Numbered from the stretch's first letter, positions 17,601 to 25,952 are shown. The stretch: 64,000 bases of DNA from Promethearchaeota archaeon (GCA_029838195.1 JALGVJ010000006.1:62001-126000), one strand, 5' to 3'. The notes: a model not told the origin generated them from the sequence alone. Program-made: numbers and translations.

Positions 17601-19282
17601 GTTATTTCAGGACCTCCGAGAGCATGGATTTCAGATAAAATTTGATCATTCGTGAAGTGTTTAATGACGATAGCTTTTTGTGGGCAACTTGCGGCACACG
17701 TTCCACAACCCTTGCATAGGGCTTCAATGATGAGGATTTGAGCATCCTCATCCTTTTGAATGGCATTAAATGGGCAAATTTTAACGCAGATTTCACATCC
17801 CACGCATAAATTTTTATTCCAGTCGGGTAAGAATGCCGTGTTGCCTTCTACTTTAATGGTTTCTTGAGAGAGTACCGTGGCAGCTCTTGCGGCAGCGGCA
17901 TGTCCTTGCGAGATGGCTTCTGCGATGGTAGCAGGCCATTTTGCAGAACCGCACACGTAAACGCCGTCGGTTGCAAAATCATTCGGGCGTAGTTTCACGT
18001 GAGCCTCTAGGAAGAAATTTTTTTCTTCGAGAGGTACTTTTAGTAATTGAGCGAGATTTTTATTTTGAGGGCTTGCGATGAGGGGCGTGGAGAGGACTAA
18101 AAGGTCATAGGGAATGGACATGATTTCACCAATATATTCATTAAACACGTCCACGTGGTCTTCTTCCACGACGAGCTCTTTTTCGGGGGAGTATCTAATA
18201 AAGAGAATGCCGCTTTCTCTTGCTCGCCTATAATATTCTTCGCCCTCGATGCCAGGAGTATAGAGATTTCTAAACAAGATGATGATATTTCTATCCGGAT
18301 TGCGTTCTTTCAAAATGAGAGCATTTTTTAGGGCGCTCATGCAGCATACATTTGAGCAATAAGTTCTTTCTTCATTACGTGCACCAACGCATTGAATCAT
18401 CACGATATTTTTAGCCTTAACCGTTCCTTCTTTTAAGAATCGTTCTAATTCCAGTTGGGTGATTCTAATTTTTCCATCATAGCCGAAGAGATTGAAAGGC
18501 GTGAGATTCACGGCGCCCACTGCCACGATGATGGCTCCTACGTTCACCGTTCGAGGAGTTCCATCGTGGTTCATGGATACTGTAAAATTGCCGATGTAGC
18601 CATTGATATCCTCCACCACGGCTTTAGTATAAACGGTCAAATTTTTAGCATTTTGAATTTTTTCCTTGTAATCTTTTAAAAGAGTGGCAGCTTCAACCTC
18701 TTTTGGAAACGTTTTATAGAGTGATGTTAGCAGGCCGCCGAGTTCGTCTTCTTTTTCGATCAAGTAGGTTTCATACCCTTGATTATTAAGACTGAGAGCC
18801 GCAGCCATGCCTGCAATGCCTCCGCCAATGACTAAAGCGGAGGGATGAATTTCTATGAGGATATCTTCTAAAGGTTCGAGTTTAGCAGCTTTTGAAACGC
18901 CCATACGAATCAAATCGATGGCTTTATTGAATGCTGCTTCGGGGTTTTTCATGTGCACCCAGGTGCATTGTTCTCGTATGTTTACGAATTGAAACAAATA
19001 AGGATTTAATCCTACCTCCCGAATGGTTTCTCGAAATAAAGGTTCATGAGTACGAGGAGTACACGAGCATACCACGACGCGGTTCAAATCATGCTCCTCT
19101 ACTGCCTTTTTTATATTAGTCAACCCTGTTTCGGAGCATGTGTATAAATTATCTTCCGTATAAACGACATTAGGGAATTCTCTTGCTTTTTCTGCCAATT
19201 TCTTGCAATCTATTAAACCTCCAATATTGGAGCCACAATGACAAACAAAAACACCAATTCTGGGCTCCATTTCTTCATCCAT
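17597..19282 (-). CDS. hdrA: HdrA, C-terminal-type unit (split copy)
   Basis: The 561-residue protein matches unit 2 of the fused HdrA. It has the N-terminal GVFVCHCGSNIGG cluster domain (residues 10-22), NIREQCTWVH near 103, the FAD fingerprint VIGGGIAGMAAAL near 152, and two C-terminal 4Fe-4S motifs (CVGCEICVKICP and CKGCGTCAASCP). The classical TFPTNDC insertion is missing here and is found in the partner gene upstream. The ATG at 19282 is preceded by GGAGGTG about 11 bases away. It is in frame with the upstream unit, separated only by TGA-ATT-AAA. Together with the partner it makes one double HdrA equivalent. Confidence 0.93.
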   Translation of the reverse strand: MDEEMEPRIGVFVCHCGSNIGGLIDCKKLAEKAREFPNVVYTEDNLYTCSETGLTNIKKAVEEHDLNRVVVCSCTPRTHEPLFRETIREVGLNPYLFQFVNIREQCTWVHMKNPEAAFNKAIDLIRMGVSKAAKLEPLEDILIEIHPSALVIGGGIAGMAAALSLNNQGYETYLIEKEDELGGLLTSLYKTFPKEVEAATLLKDYKEKIQNAKNLTVYTKAVVEDINGYIGNFTVSMNHDGTPRTVNVGAIIVAVGAVNLTPFNLFGYDGKIRITQLELERFLKEGTVKAKNIVMIQCVGARNEERTYCSNVCCMSALKNALILKERNPDRNIIILFRNLYTPGIEGEEYYRRARESGILFIRYSPEKELVVEEDHVDVFNEYIGEIMSIPYDLLVLSTPLIASPQNKNLAQLLKVPLEEKNFFLEAHVKLRPNDFATDGVYVCGSAKWPATIAEAISQGHAAAARAATVLSQETIKVEGNTAFLPDWNKNLCVGCEICVKICPFNAIQKDEDAQILIIEALCKGCGTCAASCPQKAIVIKHFTNDQILSEIHALGGPEIT

Positions 19283-19288
19283 TTTAAT

Positions 19289-20593
19289 TCATCCACCTCC
19301 ATTTATGATTTCAGCAATTTTTCCCGCAGCAGCACTTCCTTCTGCAACAGATGTCGGAATATCCATGGGAGCATGAGAACATCCGCAAGCAAAAATCCCT
19401 TCTCGACTGGTGAGAATGGGAAAATAAGGATCGGTCTCAATAAATGAATGTTGGTTCAATCTAATATTTAATACTTCCGCAATTTCCTTGGTGCCTTGCG
19501 AAGGAATGATGCACGTGGAGAGCACGACTAAATCTACTTTTAACTGCTTAATTTCGTCAGTATCCAAATTCTCATACGTGAGGATGGGATTTTCCTCTTC
19601 ATCCACTTGAATTTCATTCACCTTGCTCTTGATGTACTTGATGTTATATTCTTCAGCACCACGTTTAAGGAATTTTTGAAAATGCTTGCCGCCCGCACGC
19701 AAATCGATATAAAAAACGAATGATTCTATTTCATTATCATGTTCGTGAGCAATCATGGCTTCCTTCGTGGAATACATGCAGCATATCGAGGAACAATAGG
19801 GATGACTCCTCACGTTTCGAGAGCCCACGCATTGAAGGAAGGCGATTCGTTTCGGATCCCTTCCATCAGATAAGCGCCGCAAGTGTCCTCCTTGGGGACC
19901 AGACGCGCATATTAATCTTTCAAATTCTAATCCCGTTACCACGTTTCTAAATTTCTTGTATCCATAGCTACCAAGAGGATTAATATCTTCCAACACATCA
20001 TATCCCGTGGCAACAAGGATTGCGCCTACATTTGATAACGTGATGATTTCATCTTGTTGATCAAAATCGATGGCTTGGCGTTCGCAATTTTTTTCACATA
20101 TCCTACAAGCATTTTTTGTAAACCATAAACAATGCTCCTTGTCAATTGTCATGATCGCAGGAACGCCTTGTAGATAATACATGTAAATTGCCTTGCGCTT
20201 CTTGAGGTACCGATCAAACTCGTCATCCACCCGCATTGGACACTTTTCAGCGCAGACGCCGCAATTAATGCAAGCATCTTCCTTGACGTAGCGTGCGTGC
20301 TTGAGAATCTTTACGGTAAAATTTCCCGCTTCCCCATCCACTTCTTGTACATCAGAATATGCATGGAGGGTAATTAAGGGATGTCGTGCACACTCTGATA
20401 ACTTTGGGGCTAATATACAAATAGAACAGTCATTCGTGGGAAAAGTCTTATCCAATTGAGCCATCCGGCCTCCGATGCATGGTTTTTTCTCCACCAAATC
20501 CACTTTAATTCCCATGTTAGCAAGATCTAAAGCGGATTGAATGCCTGCAATCCCTCCTCCAATTATTAAAGCGCTTTTTGATTTTTTTAACAC
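19289..20593 (-). CDS. hdrA: HdrA, N-terminal-type unit (split copy)
   Basis: The 434-residue protein matches unit 1 of the fused HdrA. It begins with a FAD fingerprint (IIGGGIAGI), has the motif TFPTNDCSIC near residue 50, a ferredoxin domain with CINCGVCAEKCP and a second, looser cluster (CLWFTKNACRICEKNC), and ends with a FAD-domain stretch CGCSHAPMDIPTSVAEGSAAAG. The start is GTG at 20593 with GGAGG eight bases upstream. The stop is a single TGA in the linker before the C-type unit. The loosened second cluster differs from the regular CxxCxxC of the fused copy. Confidence 0.92.
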   Translation of the reverse strand: MLKKSKSALIIGGGIAGIQSALDLANMGIKVDLVEKKPCIGGRMAQLDKTFPTNDCSICILAPKLSECARHPLITLHAYSDVQEVDGEAGNFTVKILKHARYVKEDACINCGVCAEKCPMRVDDEFDRYLKKRKAIYMYYLQGVPAIMTIDKEHCLWFTKNACRICEKNCERQAIDFDQQDEIITLSNVGAILVATGYDVLEDINPLGSYGYKKFRNVVTGLEFERLICASGPQGGHLRRLSDGRDPKRIAFLQCVGSRNVRSHPYCSSICCMYSTKEAMIAHEHDNEIESFVFYIDLRAGGKHFQKFLKRGAEEYNIKYIKSKVNEIQVDEEENPILTYENLDTDEIKQLKVDLVVLSTCIIPSQGTKEIAEVLNIRLNQHSFIETDPYFPILTSREGIFACGCSHAPMDIPTSVAEGSAAAGKIAEIINGGG

Positions 20594-20648
20594 GTTCCAA
20601 ACCTCCTTTTTTTATTTCTTTTAAAACATTTTTTAACATTCATCCTCC

Positions 20649-21521
20649 TCACTGTGGAAAGCCAATTTCTTCAAAAAACGCTTTAGTTCGCATGCGGTGG
20701 AAATTCAAACCGATTTCTTGAGGAGTATAACCGAACGCCAAGGCAATTAATTCCGAAAGGTAAAATACCGGAAAATTATAATTCGAATTATTCCTTTTAT
20801 TCAATTCATTTTGATTGAAATCATATTGTTGGTAACATGCGGGGCAGACAACTGTCACGCAATTTGCTCCTGCTTTTTGAATGGATTTTAATTTATTATC
20901 GATCATCAAAAGGGATAAATCCTTATCCGATTTATCCACCGGATTTCCACAACACTCTAATTTCAAATCATAAGGGATGGATTCCGCGCCCAATGCATTT
21001 ACAATATCATCAAGAGTATTCGGCTCAAAGGGATCATCCCCTTGAATGATGTCTGAGGGTCTTAAATAATGACATCCATAATGCACTGCCACTTTAAATC
21101 CCGTCAATGGTTTTTCCACTTTTTCTCTCAATAAATCCAAATTCTCATGAATGACTTGAGCAAAATGCTTCACGCTCGTTTTTCCATCATATTTTCGTCC
21201 AACTTCCTTTAAAATAGCGTTTACTTCTTCTTTCACTTCGGGATCCTTGTTGATGTAATAATTGACTCCCTTCAAGGTTTCCACGCAGCCCGAGCAAAAA
21301 GAAATGATCCCTCCATTTTCCGATAAACTTAAATTTCGGGCGCCCAATGCCAACCAAGTCTCATGATCTATCTGTTCGACGCCCGTGGGATCGGGACAAC
21401 AACTAAATCCTTCAATGTCGTTTAATTCAATTCCCAGCTTTTCACATACTTTTCGGGAAGAAGCCTCCAAAAAAGGAAATCGCGCGGGAATCACGCACCC
21501 CAAAAACACGTCATATCCCAT
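20649..21521 (-). CDS. hdrB: Heterodisulfide reductase subunit B (CCG-domain)
   Basis: HdrB holds the non-cubane 4Fe-4S clusters that split a disulfide substrate (CoM-S-S-CoB in methanogens). Both cysteine-rich (CCG) modules are complete: C9 with FSCCPDP and FCSGC, and HYGCHYL with LECCGNPVD and VCPACYQQYD. At 290 residues it is full length. The start ATG lies two bases after the hdrC stop, with GGAGGTGA within the hdrC end. Since no methyl-coenzyme M reductase is seen in the window, the physiological disulfide is unknown. Confidence 0.94.
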   Translation of the reverse strand: MGYDVFLGCVIPARFPFLEASSRKVCEKLGIELNDIEGFSCCPDPTGVEQIDHETWLALGARNLSLSENGGIISFCSGCVETLKGVNYYINKDPEVKEEVNAILKEVGRKYDGKTSVKHFAQVIHENLDLLREKVEKPLTGFKVAVHYGCHYLRPSDIIQGDDPFEPNTLDDIVNALGAESIPYDLKLECCGNPVDKSDKDLSLLMIDNKLKSIQKAGANCVTVVCPACYQQYDFNQNELNKRNNSNYNFPVFYLSELIALAFGYTPQEIGLNFHRMRTKAFFEEIGFPQ

Positions 21522-21523
21522 TT

Positions 21524-22027
21524 TTAAGATTCACCTCCTCCCGTTGCAAGCTTCTTGTCAAATTGAGTACGGTGGAAGATTTTTTTTAATTCATCCAGTG
21601 GTGCATTGGTAATGACCGGCAAGCCCAGCTTTTCTCGCCGGGAAAGAATCGACTTGGAATAGGGAATGGCAATTCCATTGTCTAAAATAGCTTTTCCCTG
21701 GGCAATAAATGCCTCAGGAACTCTTCCTTTTTCAAAACACTTGTTTTTTATCAGAGTAAAGATTTCGGTCAATTCTACTTTCTGTGGGCAAAGTTCCACG
21801 CATTTCTGACAAGTTGAACAAAGCCAGGGGCTCGGATCTTGCTGCTCAATTAGTTTCTCATGGAATCCTAAAATGGCCTCCTCAATGATTTTTCTCGGAT
21901 TATACTTGCCATTTGTTAGCAAAGCCATGGGACATGCGCTCGAACACGTAGAACACTGAAAGCAGTAGCTCAGGGATGCGTTGTGTTGTAGTACTTCTTT
22001 TCTGAATTCAAAATCTATTACATTCAT
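21524..22027 (-). CDS. hdrC: Heterodisulfide reductase subunit C (ferredoxin-like)
   Basis: HdrC carries two 4Fe-4S clusters and passes electrons from HdrA to HdrB. The motifs CFQCSTCSSACPM (from about residue 22) and CSTCQKCVELCPQ (about 70) are intact; the protein is soluble with no membrane segment, unlike HdrE-linked systems. The length is 167 residues. It is the first gene of the eleven-gene minus-strand operon. There is no strong ribosome-binding site before its ATG, in contrast to the following genes. Confidence 0.93.
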   Translation of the reverse strand: MNVIDFEFRKEVLQHNASLSYCFQCSTCSSACPMALLTNGKYNPRKIIEEAILGFHEKLIEQQDPSPWLCSTCQKCVELCPQKVELTEIFTLIKNKCFEKGRVPEAFIAQGKAILDNGIAIPYSKSILSRREKLGLPVITNAPLDELKKIFHRTQFDKKLATGGGES

Positions 22028-22290
22028 GGTTTTTTACCATTTATATTTTTCTTTTTAGATTTTAGATCATCTATTTTCATATTTTATTGCTTTCGATAAT
22101 GTTAATAATAGTTTATTGTCATTATTTATAAAAATTACTATTTATGGTATTAGGTCGGGAAAAATGTTTCAAGGTCGATCATTAATAATGGTATATTGTT
22201 TGATATTGTTCTGAATGATCTAAGAGGAATCATATAATGATGAAAATTATGGTTTCTGAAAAATATAATCATGATAATTTTGTGAAAATG

Positions 22291-22308
22291 ATCATATTTA
22301 AATATGAT
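22291..22308. promoter_or_regulatory. Perfect 18-bp palindrome overlapping a TATA-like box
   Basis: ATCATATTTAAATATGAT is its own reverse complement. It sits 61 bp before the ATG of the first cysteine-rich gene and about 265 bp upstream of hdrC, in the divergent intergenic region. The central TTTAAATA could be a TATA box, so a dimeric repressor bound here would block it. The rest of the 22028-22368 gap is AT-rich with no gene. Confidence 0.45.
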
Positions 22309-22368
22309 AGTTACTAATAATGATAATAGGTACAAAAAATTAAATATAAAAAAAAAGTTGTAAGACAC

Positions 22369-22656
22369 ATGTGTAATTATTGCGATTGTGAAAACATGCA
22401 TCTTTGTTCCATAGTGGGAACGATTCCTTTAGGCTTTTGTTGCCCAAAATGCGTGTATTATAATGAAGAGCACGCGTGCTATAGATCTCAATGGAACGTG
22501 GAAAGCAGAATTCCTAGTAGCTTGAAAAGTGAATCGGGAAAATTAATATTATTTCCTGAGAAATTTTGTCTTAAAACCGCACGAAACACCCAACTAGAAG
22601 AGCTGAAAGAAGAAGAGACCGAAGAAGAGCTCGAAGTTTATAACGAACATCAATAA
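22369..22656 (+). CDS. Small eight-cysteine protein, copy 1
   Basis: The family is not recognised. The first 38 residues hold cysteines at 2, 5, 7, 13, 24, 25, 28 and 37 in the order CxxCxC, CSIVG, GFCCxxC and a last C. This is suited to one or two zinc or Fe-S sites. The tail (about 40-95) is charged and ends in a glutamate-rich stretch. A paralogue follows 75 bases downstream with the same cysteine spacing. The pair diverges from the Hdr operon, so a role as metallochaperone or electron carrier for the complex is possible but inferred from position only. Confidence 0.75.
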   Translation: MCNYCDCENMHLCSIVGTIPLGFCCPKCVYYNEEHACYRSQWNVESRIPSSLKSESGKLILFPEKFCLKTARNTQLEELKEEETEEELEVYNEHQ

Positions 22657-22731
22657 ATTAATCTGAAATTAATTTAAAAGGAATTAATCCGGAAGGAATT
22701 AAAGATTAATAATATAAAGGAGTGAAAAGAA

Positions 22732-23004
22732 ATGTGTCAAAATTGTAATTGTGAATTTCGTGAGCAGTGTTCAATCGTCGGGTATATTACCTCGCCCGGA
22801 TTTTGTTGTGAAAAATGTTTTTTATATGATGCGAAACATACTTGCTTACTTTCCCGGACGCACTCAAAACGTGCCGAAGAGAAAAGAGATTTAGAGGAAT
22901 TATGCCCTATTAGCACCAAAATTGAGGGGGGCATTTTAAAAGTGGTAATTGAGCAGAAAGGCAAGAGGATCCCCATTTTAATTGATTTGCAAAAACATTT
23001 ATGA
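22732..23004 (+). CDS. Small eight-cysteine protein, copy 2
   Basis: The 90-residue paralogue of the preceding gene has cysteines at 2, 5, 7, 13, 25, 26, 29 and 38, with CSIVG and GFCCEKC conserved. The C-terminal half differs: after a charged linker it ends with a short beta-type module (GGILKVVIEQKGKRIPILI) that copy 1 lacks. An AAGGAGTG ribosome-binding site lies eight bases before the ATG. The 357-bp gap after it (23005-23362) shows no gene, only a small hairpin ATGGAG/CTCCAT near 23090. Confidence 0.78.
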   Translation: MCQNCNCEFREQCSIVGYITSPGFCCEKCFLYDAKHTCLLSRTHSKRAEEKRDLEELCPISTKIEGGILKVVIEQKGKRIPILIDLQKHL

Positions 23005-23362
23005 GTCAAAAGAACTCGAGATAGATTTCCAAGGAAACATGAGTTTGAAGGGATTGTCATTCTAAAGGATGCAATTTAGTCATGGAGCTATAATCACTCC
23101 ATTGGAACATTTCTTCATAATTTTGAGAGGAAGAATAGATGCTTTTTTCATGAAATTAGAATGAAGAAAGTATGGCATTACACTATTTTTTATACCATGT
23201 TTTTTACCCTTCGGATTCTTTTCTAAAAATTTTAATAGAAGTGTTTAAATTATGATAATATTGAACAGTTGTTTTACTTGAAATTTACTTGAACTATAAA
23301 AATTCGAACGAGAAGAAAATAACCATGAATCAGAAATTGAGGCAGATGGAGGTATCGTGAGC

Positions 23363-23902
23363 ATGGAAGAGGAGGAAAGGGGTTTTGTGTTTAAGATTAC
23401 CGTGATTGGTGATGGCGCTGTCGGGAAAACATCCCTTATTAAGAAATACACGCAAGGAAGTTTTCAGAAAGATTATATCAAGACATTAGGAGCACAATTT
23501 TCAAAATATGACGAGAAGATTAATGGAGATAACGTGAAGCTCTTTTTTTGGGATATTGCAGGCCAAGCTGAGTTCATGTTCATGAGGCCAACTTTCTATA
23601 AGGGCAGTAAAGCAGCGATTATCGTATTTTCCCACGGACCGGGTGAAGAAGAGTCATTTAATCACGTAAAAAATTGGCATGACGATATAAAGCAGTATTG
23701 CGGGGATTTACCCGTGATTTTATTCGGGAATAAAATTGATTTGGTGGACGAGAAGGAGTTGAACGATGAGCCGATTAAACAATTAGTTAAGGAGAGGAAT
23801 TTCCTGGGATACTACAAGACTTCTGCGAAAACGGGAGAAGGCGTATACGAAGGATTTCAGACGATCATTAAGGAGTTACATGCGAGATATAAGGACATGT
23901 AA
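23363..23902 (+). CDS. Ras/Rab-like small GTPase 1
   Basis: All five G motifs are visible: G1 GDGAVGKT, a switch I threonine region (KTLGAQ), G3 DIAGQAE with the catalytic glutamine, G4 GNKID, and G5 SAKTGEG. There is no C-terminal prenylation cysteine; the protein ends RYKDM. An in-frame GTG at 23357 is possible, but the ATG at 23363 has GGAGG at ten bases and is preferred. It opens an island of GTPases and trafficking-like genes. Regulators and membrane target are unknown. Confidence 0.93.
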   Translation: MEEEERGFVFKITVIGDGAVGKTSLIKKYTQGSFQKDYIKTLGAQFSKYDEKINGDNVKLFFWDIAGQAEFMFMRPTFYKGSKAAIIVFSHGPGEEESFNHVKNWHDDIKQYCGDLPVILFGNKIDLVDEKELNDEPIKQLVKERNFLGYYKTSAKTGEGVYEGFQTIIKELHARYKDM

Positions 23903-23936
23903 ACATGGAATAACGAATAGCGGCTAAAAGAGGAGA

Positions 23937-24224
23937 ATGACAACAAAACGAGGATATCCTGTTATACTTTTTTTCAGTTCGGCGCATTGTCAGCCTTGCA
24001 AGCCAGTTGAAGAGATGTTGAAAAGGATCAACGTGTCGCTGTTTGGCAAGCGATTGACGATTGAGAAGATAGATATTGAAAAGAATCGGCAGCTGACGGA
24101 GAAGTACAGGATTACGTCCTTGCCGACTTTAATTATTGGGGATCGACGGCTTTCGATCCAGATTCAAGAACAAGAAATCATCGATGCGATCTTGAGTGCA
24201 TTCATTTCTTCAGTGAAGATTTAA
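23937..24224 (+). CDS. Thioredoxin-like protein
   Basis: The 95-residue protein has a thioredoxin fold pattern: a strand, then the redox motif CQPC near residues 18-21, a long helix, IEKIDIEKN and the cis-proline region SLPTLIIGD. It is somewhat shorter than classical thioredoxins but contains all core elements. It starts 35 bases after the GTPase gene and is likely co-transcribed. It could serve as a general thiol reductant or act with the redox operon 15 kb away; no specific partner is visible. Confidence 0.85.
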   Translation: MTTKRGYPVILFFSSAHCQPCKPVEEMLKRINVSLFGKRLTIEKIDIEKNRQLTEKYRITSLPTLIIGDRRLSIQIQEQEIIDAILSAFISSVKI

Positions 24225-24403
24225 AATAAAAATAGAGTTTTTAATCCATGGTCAAAGTAGGTTCATGTGAGGAGAGAAAAAAAAATAACCACCATCTTTG
24301 TTGAAAAAATTTCAGAACATTTAACATGAAAATGAATGAAAAAAAAGAAAAGGATAGAAAATTTAATTAGAATGGTAAAGGTAGCAAGAGGAAAGAAAAG
24401 AAA

Positions 24404-24883
24404 ATGAATCGTGCGTTACTTTCTCAAATTTTGAAAGAGATGAGAGAGCGTTTATTAAAGGGGGAGGAGATAGGCGACATGAAAGTGGGCGCCTTATTAG
24501 CCTTAGGGCATCAGCTCGAGGCGATTTTTTATTATTTAGGGCACGAATTAGGAACGTTTCTTCCTACCCGTGAGGAGAAAGATCCGACGAAGCTTTCGGG
24601 TGCGTTAGAAAAGGTAATACAGGAATATCATGTGGGGGAGGTGCTCATGGAGAAAAACACCCAAGAAATCATTCAGATGAAAATGAAAGGGCATTCCTCC
24701 GTTAAAGATTTAGTGGATAAGGGGATCAAGGCGGAAGGGAATTTTTGCTCGTTTGAAGCAGGGTTGTTGGCGGGTATGGTCGAGAAAATGAGCGGAATAC
24801 ACTGCTTCGCCCAGGAATTGAATTGCAGCTTGCAGACGGGAAAGGAATATTGTCAATTCATGATAGTATTTCAAACGGATTGA
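24404..24883 (+). CDS. V4R/Bet3-like (TRAPP-related) domain protein
   Basis: The C-terminal half shows the V4R pattern: FCSFEAGLLAGMVEKMSG, a cysteine-bearing strand and KEYCQFMIVF. V4R domains share the fold of the TRAPP subunit Bet3, which in eukaryotes acts as part of a Rab GTPase exchange factor. The N-terminal helix-rich part (about 1-60) is charged. Position between GTPase genes fits a GTPase-linked function, but V4R domains also bind small hydrophobic ligands. A related candidate is at 37995-38576. Confidence 0.65.
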   Translation: MNRALLSQILKEMRERLLKGEEIGDMKVGALLALGHQLEAIFYYLGHELGTFLPTREEKDPTKLSGALEKVIQEYHVGEVLMEKNTQEIIQMKMKGHSSVKDLVDKGIKAEGNFCSFEAGLLAGMVEKMSGIHCFAQELNCSLQTGKEYCQFMIVFQTD

Positions 24884-24935
24884 ATGATAAATGATATAAG
24901 GCTAAAAATAGGGATCGTGATCTCTCATCTTTTCT

Positions 24936-25325
24936 ATGGATGATAATAAAGCATTAAAGAAGCATTTGGTTAAATGTCGCACGTGTGATAATTATTATTT
25001 CAAGCATGAATTAATACCTTGCGATATTTGTCAGGAATTTCATTGTCCTGAATGCACCATAATAGCAGGGCGCAAGGGCACCACGTGTCGAACTTGTTTT
25101 AATGATTTGCCGGAGGCAGAACAAAAAGAAATTGCTGCTTTAGCGAAAAAGCTGCGTTTTTGGGCGGGAAAGGGTTATTATTTTTTAATTGTCTTAGTAG
25201 CTGCCACGATGTTTAGTTTTAGCTTGATCCTTTTAAATCGATGGTTTTTCCTCGTGGGACTCGTGTTGGTCGTGATTGATTTTTTTTATGGTTATCGTCT
25301 TTTTAAGTTCCTCTCGAACGGATGA
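24936..25325 (+). CDS. Cross-brace zinc-finger membrane protein
   Basis: Residues 14-54 hold eight cysteines spaced C-x2-C-x11-C-x2-C-x4-C-x2-C-x10-C-x2-C, the spacing of FYVE/RING/B-box-like cross-brace zinc fingers. The basic RRHHCR motif of true FYVE domains is absent. The finger is followed by a helix and two transmembrane segments (about 82-101 and 104-121) forming a hairpin, so the finger would face the cytoplasm. It lies between the V4R gene and GTPase 2, 52 bases after the former. Function unknown; a membrane-recruitment or ubiquitin-type adaptor role is speculative. Confidence 0.75.
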   Translation: MDDNKALKKHLVKCRTCDNYYFKHELIPCDICQEFHCPECTIIAGRKGTTCRTCFNDLPEAEQKEIAALAKKLRFWAGKGYYFLIVLVAATMFSFSLILLNRWFFLVGLVLVVIDFFYGYRLFKFLSNG

Positions 25326-25418
25326 AATAAAGGGAGATGTCATTATTTAAAAATGGGAATTCTTACTATTATAATGTAAAAAAAATTATCGAATAATAAT
25401 AGGAAGAAGTTTGCTCCC

Positions 25419-25952
25419 ATGGTAGAGGTAGAACCTAATTTTAAGTTCAAGATCGTGCTTTTGGGCAATCCTGGAGTTGGAAAAACGTCCCTTGTATATA
25501 GATTTATAGAAAATAAGTTTAGAAGCGACTACAAGTCTACTTTAGGCGTGAATTTATTGAAAAAAGAGATAAAGTATAATGAAAAAGTAATTTCTCTTCA
25601 AATATGGGATCTTGGAGGCCAAGAATCTTTTCGATCTTTGCGTAAATTATATTTAGAGGGTTCTCATGGAGGATTTTTAGTTTTTGACTTGACCAATAAA
25701 AAATCTTTTGAGGATCTTCCCGAATGGATGGGGGATTTTAAAAATATTAGAGGAGAGCTTCCTTTAATTCTTATAGGAAATAAACGAGATTTATCCGATA
25801 GCGTTCAAGTAGAGGACGGACAAGTGGAAGAATTTGCAAAAACACATGATTTAACCCATTACATTACTTCAGCAAAAACGGGAGAGGGCGTGGAGGATGC
25901 GTTTTTGGAATTGACTAAAAGTATTTTAGAATTAACCGTCACCAACGTTTAA
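25419..25952 (+). CDS. Ras/Rab-like small GTPase 2
   Basis: The G motifs are GNPGVGKT, STLGVN in switch I, DLGGQE (glutamine kept), GNKRD and SAKTGEG. The switch II region FRSLRKLYLEG is shared with GTPase 3 at 26584-27114, and these two are close paralogues. No lipidation motif is present at the C-terminus (ends TVTNV). It is separated by 220 bp from a small CxxC protein gene downstream. Confidence 0.93.
   Translation: MVEVEPNFKFKIVLLGNPGVGKTSLVYRFIENKFRSDYKSTLGVNLLKKEIKYNEKVISLQIWDLGGQESFRSLRKLYLEGSHGGFLVFDLTNKKSFEDLPEWMGDFKNIRGELPLILIGNKRDLSDSVQVEDGQVEEFAKTHDLTHYITSAKTGEGVEDAFLELTKSILELTVTNV

Noticed and set aside
19289..19291. Selenocysteine at the TGA between the two HdrA halves
   Set aside because: The position is a linker without a cysteine in the homologous fused protein, and a ribosome-binding site with ATG follows directly.
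22150..22401. Minus-strand open frame of 83 codons in the hdrC upstream region
   Set aside because: It consists of AT-rich low-complexity residues (Ile, Phe, Asn, Tyr), overlaps the start of the cysteine-rich gene and covers the probable promoter region.
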